Under the pieces are notes generated by a model, which saw nothing but the letters and a program-made list of their open reading frames with translations, made no database searches and was not told the DNA's origin. This document shows, one piece after another, positions 16,356 to 23,879 of a stretch of 64,000 nt of DNA. The translations under genes and the position numbers were made by a program. How positions within the stretch are numbered: the stretch's first letter is position 1; the number at the start of each line of letters is the position of its first letter. The DNA comes from an uncultured Cellvibrio sp. (GTDB lineage Bacteria > Pseudomonadota > Gammaproteobacteria > Pseudomonadales > Cellvibrionaceae). The stretch spans positions 124,001 through 188,000 of the forward strand of contig CALFXJ010000004.1 in the NCBI GenBank assembly GCA_937958105.1, read 5' to 3'.

Positions 16356-17372
16356 ATGGATTCACTTTCACAGGCCGCACTGGGGTCCGCTGTTGGCATG
16401 GCGGTGATGGGGCGACGCACCGCCCTGTGGAAAGCTGCCCTGCTGGGTGCAGCATTAGGCACCTTGCCTGATCTGGATGCGTTTATTGACCATGGCGATC
16501 CGATACGCAATATGACGTTTCATCGGGCGGCGAGTCATTCACTGTTCTACCTCACCCTGTTGTCACCGGCACTGGCGTGGCTGTTCAGCCGCTGGTCCGG
16601 AAAGATCGAACTTTTTAAGCGCTGGTGTCTGGCGATCTGGCTGATCCTTATCACGCATGTCCTGCTGGATTTCATGACCGTCTACGGTACGCAGATGGCG
16701 TTGCCCTTTTCGGATTACCCTTTCGGTGTCGGCAGTATTTTTATTATCGACCCGCTCTACACCCTGCCCCTGCTGTTCGGCATTGTTGCGGCGCTGCTGT
16801 TTCAGCGGACCTCCGGTCTGCGGTGGAATGCCTGGGGAATTTCTTTGAGTACTGCCTATCTGGCGTGGACGGTAGTGGCGCAATGGCATGTTGAAAAGGT
16901 GACAGATAATTATCTCGCGCAGCATCAGTGGACGGTCGAGCAGCGACTGGTTACGCCTACGGCATTCAATACATTGCTGTGGCGTGTTCTGGTGATGACA
17001 CCGGAAGGCTATGCCGAGGGTTTTTATTCGCTGCTTGATGAAACACCGCAATTGAATTTGAAATCTCACCCGCGTCATCCGGAGTTATTTGATGCGGTGC
17101 GTGGTCATTGGGAGACGGAGCGGATCGCCTGGTTCAGTCATGGCTTTTTCAAGATGAGCGAGGTGAATGGTGAATTGATCATCACCGATCTGCGCATGGG
17201 GCAGGAACCATTTTATTCGTTTAATTTTGTGGTGGCCGAGCGCGCCGGTGAAGGATGGGCATTTGTTAAACCCCGGCAGATAGCGCAGCGACCGGATATT
17301 GAAAAAGGGTTGGATTGGATTAAGCGGCGGATCGGTGGGGGAGTGATCGATCCGCCGTGGTTGGTTGATTAA
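16356..17372 (+). CDS. DUF457 (YdjM-type) membrane-bound metal-dependent hydrolase
   Basis: A 338-residue protein from ATG 16356, behind GAGAAAG. The N-terminal motif MDSLSQAALGSAVG, the Asp pair in GTLPDLDAF and the HRAASHS segment are the metal-binding hallmarks of the YdjM/DUF457 family. Four or five membrane helices follow, and the last about 150 residues form a soluble domain. Proteins of this family are sometimes called LexA-regulated inner-membrane hydrolases; no LexA box was seen here. The physiological substrate is unknown. Confidence 0.8.
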   Translation: MDSLSQAALGSAVGMAVMGRRTALWKAALLGAALGTLPDLDAFIDHGDPIRNMTFHRAASHSLFYLTLLSPALAWLFSRWSGKIELFKRWCLAIWLILITHVLLDFMTVYGTQMALPFSDYPFGVGSIFIIDPLYTLPLLFGIVAALLFQRTSGLRWNAWGISLSTAYLAWTVVAQWHVEKVTDNYLAQHQWTVEQRLVTPTAFNTLLWRVLVMTPEGYAEGFYSLLDETPQLNLKSHPRHPELFDAVRGHWETERIAWFSHGFFKMSEVNGELIITDLRMGQEPFYSFNFVVAERAGEGWAFVKPRQIAQRPDIEKGLDWIKRRIGGGVIDPPWLVD

Positions 17373-17401
17373 TGGGGTTGATCGCTGGTGGATGGAGGTG
17401 T

Positions 17402-17427
17402 GTCGGATTACGCTGTGCTAATCCGAC
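17402..17427 (+). terminator. Hairpin between converging DUF457 and S9 genes
   Basis: An inverted repeat, GTCGGATTA / TAATCCGAC, with an 8-base loop lies 30 bases past the DUF457 stop. No T run follows. Its sequence resembles common REP-like elements, but no second copy was noticed in the window. Confidence 0.45.
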
Positions 17428-17508
17428 CTAGGTTTAATCCGATCTACATTCTTCGACTCAGGTATGGTCCTAAGTCATTCGACCATCAACCATCCACCAC
17501 CTGAAAAT

Positions 17509-19500
17509 TTAAATACCTGCCTGCTGCGCTGTCTGGGTGGGGGTGTCAACCGGCAGGTATTTTTGCAGGAAGGCTTCCATGGCTTCAAAGGTCTGTTTGC
17601 GGTGTGGCAGGTAGTCCAGGTGATGGCTGCCGCCTTCCAGTTCGATGTACTCGTACACCTTGTTGTGTTTCTTCAGGCGTTTCGCCATCAGACGACTTTG
17701 ATCAACCGGTACGACAGTATCGTCGGCGCCGTGCAGCAGCAGGATCGGAATCTTGATGTTTTCCACCAGTCGTGCCGGTGAGGTTTCACGCAGCTGCTTT
17801 TTGTCGTTGCCGAGCTGTTCGCGCATCACGTTTTTATTGACGAAATAGCGCGCAGTATCGCGCAGTTTTACAATGTCTGAAATTCCCGCAAAGCTGATAG
17901 CGCATTGAAACAGATCCGGCGTCTTGGTTGCGCCCATCAAAGCGGCGTAACCGCCACCGACGATACACACCCGCTTGGGATCGGCGATCTTCTCCTTAAC
18001 CAGATAATTGACCGCATCTTCCAGATCATCCTGCATCGCGAGTCCCATACCGCCGACGGCCATCATCATAAAATCATGGCCATAGCCGGCTGAGCCGCGA
18101 AAGTTGGGTTGAAATACAGCGTAACCGCGGTTCACCATAAAAGCTGAAAAGCTGTCGTACTCCTTGCCGTCCCGCGTCATGGGGCCGCCGTGGGGCAGGA
18201 TGATGGTGGCTACAGGTTTTTTGTTGAACTGCTTTGGCAGTGACAGATAGCCTTCCAGCTCCAGCCCGTCGCGGGCTTTATAGACCACCTGCTTTTTCTC
18301 CACCAGCACACCATTCGCGAGTTCGGGATAGATGTCGGCAATAAATTCCACGGCCTTCGCCTCGCGATCGCCGAAGTAATACTTACCCGGCTGGGTCGGC
18401 GCTACGGTATACAGGATGTATCGGCGGGCGTCGTGACTCAGACTGGTGATGTAATTACCCGAATCCGGCAGCGCTTTATCGAGGCCTTGTTGAAAAGCTT
18501 TAAATTCACGATTCCAGAAAATACTCTTGCCGCCGCCATCGTGGTAATAAAGACCAACGGCGTCGCGGTGGGCCGGTGAATAAATCAGGTTGCCGAAGAT
18601 ATCGTAATCGGGGCTGCTCAGCATCAGCTCCAGCGGATAACCTTCTTTGGACAGATCCGCTTTGTACACTGCCTGTTTGCCGTTGTGATCCGCGAGCAGA
18701 TATAAGGTGCTGCTGTCCCGCCCGAAACCCAGTGGACGAATGGCGGGCTCATCGAACACCACATACGACCAGGCAATATTCCACTTCTTGGTTTTAGGAT
18801 CGAGCACTCTGATGCTGACCCTGCGTTCACGGTCGTTGTAACCCTCCCCCAGAACAACATTGCCCTGCTGATCCGCCATCCACGAGCGCACTGAGGTTGA
18901 GTGTTTCTTCACGCGGTACAGGCGGCCGGTGTTGACGTTGGCCCGATAAACCGTCTGGTGGTTGGGAAATTCGCGGTCCACACCCAGCAGGATATGATCG
19001 GGATCGTCAGGCAGCAGGCTGATGACGTTATCCTGAAACTGGCTGACCCATCCGTCCGCCTGCGCATCAGGCTTGACCAGCGTGATCATCTTGGAAGGTT
19101 TCTTGGCATCCATCGCCAGCAGCCGCGTTTCGGTAAACCGCAATGCGGCACCGCGGCGACTGTCGAACCGCAGACTCATCAGCAGCCGTTCGTTATTGGC
19201 CCAGCGAATCCAGTTGAATTTAAATTGTTCATTGTCGGTCTTGGCGGGATAGAAAGTCTCACCGGTATCCAGGTTCAGCGTCATTATCACGGTATCACTG
19301 CCGATGTTGCGCAGGGCAGCCAGATGGGTTCCGTCGGGCGAGAGCTGCACGTTGTAGATCGCCTCTTCCCGGTAGAAGACCTCCAGAGGCAGCGGCGCGT
19401 CAGGTTTGGCCTGGGCAAGTGGGGCAGCTGTTGCGAAAAAAACAATACAGATGGAGGCAGCGCGAAGAACTCGCGCTGCCACTGAGGCAAATGAGAACAT
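17509..19500 (-). CDS. S9-family prolyl oligopeptidase paralogue lacking the catalytic serine
   Basis: A 663-residue secreted protein (signal peptide about 1-31, start behind GGGA). It has an N-terminal beta-propeller and a C-terminal alpha/beta-hydrolase domain from about residue 400. In active family members the nucleophile lies in G-x-S-Y-G-G-Y-A-A-L. Here the segment reads CIVGGGYAALMG (residues 512-523), three residues shorter, and no Ser is left. The homologue at 52658 has CIFGASYGGYAALMG in the same context. The Asp (HGADDTVVP, about 594) and His (GGSHHL, about 626) remain. The 9-base in-frame loss suggests a pseudoenzyme rather than a sequencing error. It may bind peptides without cleaving them. 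Confidence 0.85.
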   Translation of the reverse strand: MFSFASVAARVLRAASICIVFFATAAPLAQAKPDAPLPLEVFYREEAIYNVQLSPDGTHLAALRNIGSDTVIMTLNLDTGETFYPAKTDNEQFKFNWIRWANNERLLMSLRFDSRRGAALRFTETRLLAMDAKKPSKMITLVKPDAQADGWVSQFQDNVISLLPDDPDHILLGVDREFPNHQTVYRANVNTGRLYRVKKHSTSVRSWMADQQGNVVLGEGYNDRERRVSIRVLDPKTKKWNIAWSYVVFDEPAIRPLGFGRDSSTLYLLADHNGKQAVYKADLSKEGYPLELMLSSPDYDIFGNLIYSPAHRDAVGLYYHDGGGKSIFWNREFKAFQQGLDKALPDSGNYITSLSHDARRYILYTVAPTQPGKYYFGDREAKAVEFIADIYPELANGVLVEKKQVVYKARDGLELEGYLSLPKQFNKKPVATIILPHGGPMTRDGKEYDSFSAFMVNRGYAVFQPNFRGSAGYGHDFMMMAVGGMGLAMQDDLEDAVNYLVKEKIADPKRVCIVGGGYAALMGATKTPDLFQCAISFAGISDIVKLRDTARYFVNKNVMREQLGNDKKQLRETSPARLVENIKIPILLLHGADDTVVPVDQSRLMAKRLKKHNKVYEYIELEGGSHHLDYLPHRKQTFEAMEAFLQKYLPVDTPTQTAQQAGI

Positions 19501-19551
19501 GGTGAAATCCCTATTTCGTTATCGTTGATGTTGTCGCTGTTGCTTAAAGAT

Positions 19552-20820
19552 TCAGTCGATCAGGCGTACGTCCCGGATATCCTCCCGCTGGATCGGCATG
19601 GTCATATGTCCGCCCTGTTCATAACGCTGGAATTGAATAGTCCCGGCGCTCACGGAGCGAATCTGGCCGCGATAGCTCCTGCCATTGTGCAGACGGATAC
19701 GCACCATCCGGCGCAGATGGTTGTCCAGATCGTCCAGTGAAACCAGACCTGGGTCTGCCACAGGTTCAGCGACAGGTGCGGGCTGTTGTTCTGCCACTTG
19801 CTGAGCGACGATGACCTGCGCCTGTTCTTCCTCCGTCATGGCCGTCATGTCGAGGGTGATCACCGGGGCATCATTAACTTCCAGATTGCCTTGCAGGCGG
19901 TAAATCAGAATGTCTGCCGGGGTATCGAACAGGTCGCGCAGCGAAAGGCTGGTCGAAGGATAGAGATAGAGGCCGAAGCGCTTGGGATCCTGTACAAAAC
20001 TTTCGTAGGCAGCGGTGGTTTTAGGGCCGGGCGCGACGCCCCGGCGATGCCAGTAACGCTGCCAGGCCGCGAGGTGATGGGTGCGATACTCCGCCGGCGT
20101 CATATCTGTCTCTGCTGTACAGAACTTGATAACCCTGGCGGCGTATCCGAGGTCTTCATACTTCACATCCAGGCTGTTCAGTGCAGCGCGGGCAAAGGTG
20201 GCCGCAAGGGCGTTGAGCGAGCGGGAATTTGCACCCAGCTGGATATCAGCGGTGATTGCCAGGCGGGCCATGCCGTCGGTCTGGGTGCGGGTATACAGGC
20301 GGAGCTTCTGGCCGTTGTTGATGATGTCGTAATCCATATCGATACTCATCACCAGTTCCTCATAACCCATATCCATCAGGTCGTGGCCGCTGAAGCGCTG
20401 GCGTTTACCGCAGCCCAGCGCCTCAAAACTCGGTCCGCTGCTGAAGGCATCGCTGCTGCTGTAAACACTGCCACCGGTCAGGATGCGCAGACCGCTCACG
20501 GAAACCCCGAGGCTCTCCGGCAGCTGCTGTTTTTTCATATCTTCAGAGAGATAAAACAGACCCAGTGCGTTACCCGTGCGCAGTTTGACCTGATCAATCA
20601 GCACCGCGTCGTGCGCGCCGTGGGGCTGAAAACGCAGATGATTGATCTGGGCTTCACCGGTGTGCGTGACGTTCACATTCTGATAGCTGAATTCCCCAAA
20701 AACCCTCGACGCCTGAACCATCTGGTCGAGACTCTTTTTCATCTGGGATTCGTAGTAAAACTTGCCCCCGAAGAAAACACCGGCAGCAATAAGGATGGCG
20801 AGAATAAGAAAGCGCTTCAT
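19552..20820 (-). CDS. Unrecognised membrane-anchored protein with Sm-like C-terminal domain
   Basis: A 422-residue product from ATG 20820, behind AGGGAC. One N-terminal helix (about 3-18) anchors it, leaving a large periplasmic domain (20-330) without a motif I recognise. A Gln/Pro/Ala-rich linker (about 345-365) follows. The last about 50 residues (MVRIRLHNGRSYRGQI... to VRLID) have the strand pattern of a small Sm/SH3-like beta-barrel. The function is unknown. It is divergent from the PepSY operon and follows no obvious partner. Confidence 0.6.
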   Translation of the reverse strand: MKRFLILAILIAAGVFFGGKFYYESQMKKSLDQMVQASRVFGEFSYQNVNVTHTGEAQINHLRFQPHGAHDAVLIDQVKLRTGNALGLFYLSEDMKKQQLPESLGVSVSGLRILTGGSVYSSSDAFSSGPSFEALGCGKRQRFSGHDLMDMGYEELVMSIDMDYDIINNGQKLRLYTRTQTDGMARLAITADIQLGANSRSLNALAATFARAALNSLDVKYEDLGYAARVIKFCTAETDMTPAEYRTHHLAAWQRYWHRRGVAPGPKTTAAYESFVQDPKRFGLYLYPSTSLSLRDLFDTPADILIYRLQGNLEVNDAPVITLDMTAMTEEEQAQVIVAQQVAEQQPAPVAEPVADPGLVSLDDLDNHLRRMVRIRLHNGRSYRGQIRSVSAGTIQFQRYEQGGHMTMPIQREDIRDVRLID

Positions 20821-21099
20821 GAAAAGTCCCTGTGTCAAGGCCGGGGGGGCACCTTGGAAGCCCATCCAGCTGGCAGAATAATTCGCTTTTATACCGAAAA
20901 TTGCAGATTAGTGCGAGAGGGGCCGGACAGATGGCCCCTTATTAGTTAGGCAGCACTCCACCTTGACCGGCCCAGCAGCGACCGCCGAACGTCACGTGCA
21001 TCACGCCCAGAATATCCGGCGACCCTGATGGTCTGAATAAAGGGACGGACGATGACCTGATCTCGGCGGGATTTAATGCCTCATCAGGGAGCCGCAAAA
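20821..21099. other. Divergent intergenic region upstream of the PepSY operon
   Basis: No gene is seen. The right end contains the regulatory direct repeat annotated separately at 21100-21115. No other motif was found in this stretch. Confidence 0.4.
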
Positions 21100-21115
21100 T
21101 TAAGTTTGAATTAAG
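21100..21115 (+). promoter_or_regulatory. TTAAG-N6-TTAAG direct repeat, candidate operator of the downstream two-component system
   Basis: Two TTAAG half-sites separated by TTTGAA match the box I recall for the Pseudomonas regulator BqsR (TTAAG-N6-TTAAG). The spacing is also like that of PmrA/QseB-family sites. It lies 54 bases before the first PepSY gene, near a weak -10 (TATCCT at 21126), which suits autoregulation by the encoded response regulator. Confidence 0.6.
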
Positions 21116-21168
21116 TTCTTCTGGATATCCTGATCATCGTCAAGAGTTAATCAATCAGGAGACATCTT

Positions 21169-21477
21169 ATGACCAAGTTAACAGCTATTCTCAGTGCAAC
21201 ACTTTTAGCCGCTACGGCGGGTCTGGTACAGGCGCGGGATATTGCGCCGGAAGAGGCAGTCCAACTGCTGAATGCCGGTACTATCCAGTCGTTTGAGAAA
21301 CTTAATGAAGCGGCTCTGGCTCAGCATCCCGGTGGCACTATCGATGATGCAGAACTGGAAGAAAAACGCGGACGTTACGTTTATGAAGTTGAGATCGTTG
21401 ATGCCCAGGGTGTTGAATGGGATCTGGATCTGGATGCAGCGACCGGTGAAGTTTTGAAAAACCGTAAAGACGATTAA
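21169..21477 (+). CDS. Periplasmic PepSY-domain protein, first copy
   Basis: A 102-residue protein with a signal peptide (about 1-22, VQA-R) behind AGGAG. The mature part is a single PepSY domain, ending in the typical YVYEVEIVDAQGVEWDLDLDAATGEVL. PepSY domains are small folds often coded with metal- or peptide-sensing two-component systems. This is the first gene of a four-gene operon, and its product could modulate the sensor kinase in the periplasm. Confidence 0.85.
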   Translation: MTKLTAILSATLLAATAGLVQARDIAPEEAVQLLNAGTIQSFEKLNEAALAQHPGGTIDDAELEEKRGRYVYEVEIVDAQGVEWDLDLDAATGEVLKNRKDD

Positions 21478-21486
21478 TACTGTGTT

Positions 21487-21792
21487 ATGACTTTTTTCAC
21501 CCGTTCCTTCTGGTTTGCGCTGGTCACCGCTGTCGCCCTGTCGGCGACAGCGGCGGACATCGGCCCCAATGAAGCCTTGCGTCTGCGGCAACAGGGCGAG
21601 ATTCTGGCATTGGAAAGTCTGCTGGATATTGCCCTGTCGCGTTATCCGGGCGCGCGCCTGCTGGAGGCGGAATTGGAAAAAGACGATGGAATATATGTAT
21701 ACGAAGTGGAGTTGATTACCCGCGATGGTGTTGTGCGCGAGATTGAGCTCGACGCGCGCAACGGGCGCATCCTGAAAGACAAGGAAGACTGA
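21487..21792 (+). CDS. Periplasmic PepSY-domain protein, second copy
   Basis: A 101-residue protein with a signal peptide (about 1-23) and a PepSY domain closely similar to the first copy (YVYEVELITRDGVVREIELDARNGRIL). It starts nine bases after the first copy and its stop codon abuts the response regulator start (TGAATG), indicating one transcript. The pair looks like a tandem duplication that has diverged. Confidence 0.85.
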   Translation: MTFFTRSFWFALVTAVALSATAADIGPNEALRLRQQGEILALESLLDIALSRYPGARLLEAELEKDDGIYVYEVELITRDGVVREIELDARNGRILKDKED

Positions 21793-22473
21793 ATGCGGTT
21801 ACTCATTGTCGAAGATGACGTGGCGCTGGCCGATGAACTGACGGCCGACTTAGGACGTTCGGGTTATGCCGTTGACTGGCTCGCCGATGGTCGCGATGCT
21901 CAATATCAAGGTGCCAGCGAACCCTACGATTTAATCGTGCTGGATCTCGGTTTGCCGGGCAAGCCGGGTCTGGACGTGCTGCGCGAGTGGCGTGCCGGTG
22001 GATTGACCACACCGGTGTTGATCCTCACTGCGCGCGACCACTGGGCCGAACGCATCGATGGCCTCAAGGCCGGAGCGGATGACTATCTCACCAAGCCCTT
22101 TCATCCTGAAGAACTGCAATTGCGTATCCAGTCGCTCCTGCGCCGGGCGCACGGTCTCGCCAATCAGGCTCATCTTGAGGTGGGCGGGCTGCATCTGGAT
22201 GAAAGCCGGCAGGCCGTGATCCGTAACGGCAACGACATTATCCTCACCGCAGCTGAATTCAGCCTGCTGCGTTATCTGATGCTGCATCCGCAGCAGATCG
22301 TCTCCAAGCTGCAATTACTGGAACATCTCTACGACGGCGAAACCGAACGGGATTCCAACGTGATTGAAGTTCACGTGAACCACCTGCGCCGCAAGCTGGG
22401 CAAAGCGGTTATCGAAACCCGGCGCGGTCAGGGCTATAAATTCCATGGCGTGACGGCCGGTTCGACGTCATGA
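21793..22473 (+). CDS. OmpR-family response regulator
   Basis: A 226-residue protein with a receiver domain (Asp8-Asp9 acidic pair, phosphoacceptor Asp51 in IVLDLGLPG, Lys in YLTKPF). A winged-helix DNA-binding domain follows (about 130-222; EVHVNHLRRKLG, RRGQGYKF). Its sequence style is that of the QseB/PmrA/BqsR branch. The direct repeat upstream of the operon fits binding by this branch. Its stop overlaps the kinase start (ATGA). Confidence 0.92.
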   Translation: MRLLIVEDDVALADELTADLGRSGYAVDWLADGRDAQYQGASEPYDLIVLDLGLPGKPGLDVLREWRAGGLTTPVLILTARDHWAERIDGLKAGADDYLTKPFHPEELQLRIQSLLRRAHGLANQAHLEVGGLHLDESRQAVIRNGNDIILTAAEFSLLRYLMLHPQQIVSKLQLLEHLYDGETERDSNVIEVHVNHLRRKLGKAVIETRRGQGYKFHGVTAGSTS

Positions 22474-23819
22474 AATCCATCCAGCAACGGCTCAGCATCG
22501 GGCTTGCCAGCGTACTGATACTGGTGGGTCTGGCGCTGGCACAGACCAGTCTGTGGCTGTTCGATACGGGCCTGCGCGGCAGCCTCGGCAGTGAACTGCA
22601 GCTGGAAGCGGATAATCTGCTGGCGGCGCTGGTGCGTGGTGAAACGAGTATTGAGGTGGATCAGACCCGTCTGTCTCCGGTGTATCAGCGGCCATTTTCC
22701 GGGCGTTACTTCCGCATAGAGCTGCAGGCTGATCGAATAGAACAGCAGGCCGACACAGGTCTGACCCTGAGGTCACGTTCTGCCTGGGACCACACCCTCG
22801 TTATCCCGGAGGTGGCTGGATTACAGAAAAGCCTGGGCGACGGCCCCCAGCAGCAGAAACTGCTGGTCTATCGCGGTGACTATCGTCGCTTTGGTCAGGA
22901 TGTCGCCATCATCGTTGCGCGGGACTACACCCCGGTGCTGAACAGCTTCCAGCGCCTGCGCTGGATAGGTCTGGGTGCTGGAGGCATTGCGCTGGTGGTG
23001 ATCCTGATCCTCCAGCGGGTAATCGTGCGGCGCGCCCTCCAGCCGCTCGACAGCGTGCGGCAGCAAGTGAAGCAGTTGCAGCAGGGCCAGCGTACGGAAC
23101 TGGATAACCAGGTGCCGGAGGAACTCGCGCCGCTGGTGCAGCAGATCAACCGCCTGTTGCTGCATACCGAAGAGACACTCAAACGCTCGCGCAATGCACT
23201 GGGCAATCTGGGGCACGCATTGAAGACGCCGCTGGCCGTCCTGTTCAGCATCAATGCCCGCAGCGAGTTACAAGGCCACCCGGAGGTGGTCGAGAGCATG
23301 CGCGCCCAGCTGGATAACATCCGCCAGCGACTGGCCCGCGAACTGGGCCGCGCGCGGCTGGCGGGTGAAGCGCTGCCGGGGGCGCATTTCAACTGTGCGG
23401 AGGAATTGCCGCCCTTATTCGCTACCCTGCAGCACATCCATGACCGCGATTTGCAGCTGCACTGGCAGACGACGCCGGACCATCTGCGGCTGCCCTGGGA
23501 TCGGGAGGACCTGCTGGAACTGCTAGGCAACCTGCTGGACAATGCCTGCAAATGGGCCAGCACCCAGGTACGGCTGGCGATAACCCAGGCGGATGCACGG
23601 GTGATCCTGATGGTGGACGACGACGGGCCGGGCATTGATCCGGCACGGCGGGACCAGGTGCTAAACCGCGGTACGCGTCTGGATGAACAGGTGGCCGGCC
23701 ATGGGCTGGGATTGGGTATTGTGCGCGACATCGTGGATCATCTCGCTGGTACCCTGAGTCTGGAGCGCAGCCCGCTGGGCGGCCTGCGGGTTGTAATCAG
23801 TCTCCCTGCCCCCACCTAA
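22470..23819 (+). CDS. Sensor histidine kinase
   Basis: A 449-residue inner-membrane kinase with helices at about 8-30 and 165-183 around a periplasmic sensor region of about 130 residues. A HAMP-like linker and dimerisation helix carry the phosphorylated His249 in GNLGHALKTPLAVL. The ATPase domain has the N box (LLGNLLDNACKWA), DDDGPGI and HGLGLGIV. The arrangement PepSY-PepSY-regulator-kinase resembles the Pseudomonas bqs operon, but the RExxE ferrous-iron motif of BqsS was not found in the sensor region, so the signal is unknown. Confidence 0.9.
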   Translation: MKSIQQRLSIGLASVLILVGLALAQTSLWLFDTGLRGSLGSELQLEADNLLAALVRGETSIEVDQTRLSPVYQRPFSGRYFRIELQADRIEQQADTGLTLRSRSAWDHTLVIPEVAGLQKSLGDGPQQQKLLVYRGDYRRFGQDVAIIVARDYTPVLNSFQRLRWIGLGAGGIALVVILILQRVIVRRALQPLDSVRQQVKQLQQGQRTELDNQVPEELAPLVQQINRLLLHTEETLKRSRNALGNLGHALKTPLAVLFSINARSELQGHPEVVESMRAQLDNIRQRLARELGRARLAGEALPGAHFNCAEELPPLFATLQHIHDRDLQLHWQTTPDHLRLPWDREDLLELLGNLLDNACKWASTQVRLAITQADARVILMVDDDGPGIDPARRDQVLNRGTRLDEQVAGHGLGLGIVRDIVDHLAGTLSLERSPLGGLRVVISLPAPT

Positions 23820-23879
23820 ACCGCTTCCGCGCGGTGTCTGCGACATTGCATTTGTTCAACTCCTCCGGCGATCACAACT

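Noticed and set aside
17387..17498. GGTGGATGG / CCATCCACC inverted pair about 100 bases apart as ends of a mobile element
   Set aside because: Only 9 bases match, no target duplication or transposase is present, and the enclosed DNA is just the intergenic hairpin.
19786..20949. A 387-codon open frame on the plus strand
   Set aside because: It is antisense to the anchored Sm-like gene and shows no ribosome-binding site or domain; high GC at third positions explains it.
22470..23819. Calling the kinase BqsS (ferrous-iron sensor)
   Set aside because: The RExxE motif expected in the BqsS sensor region was not found, so only the operon layout and operator resemble bqs.
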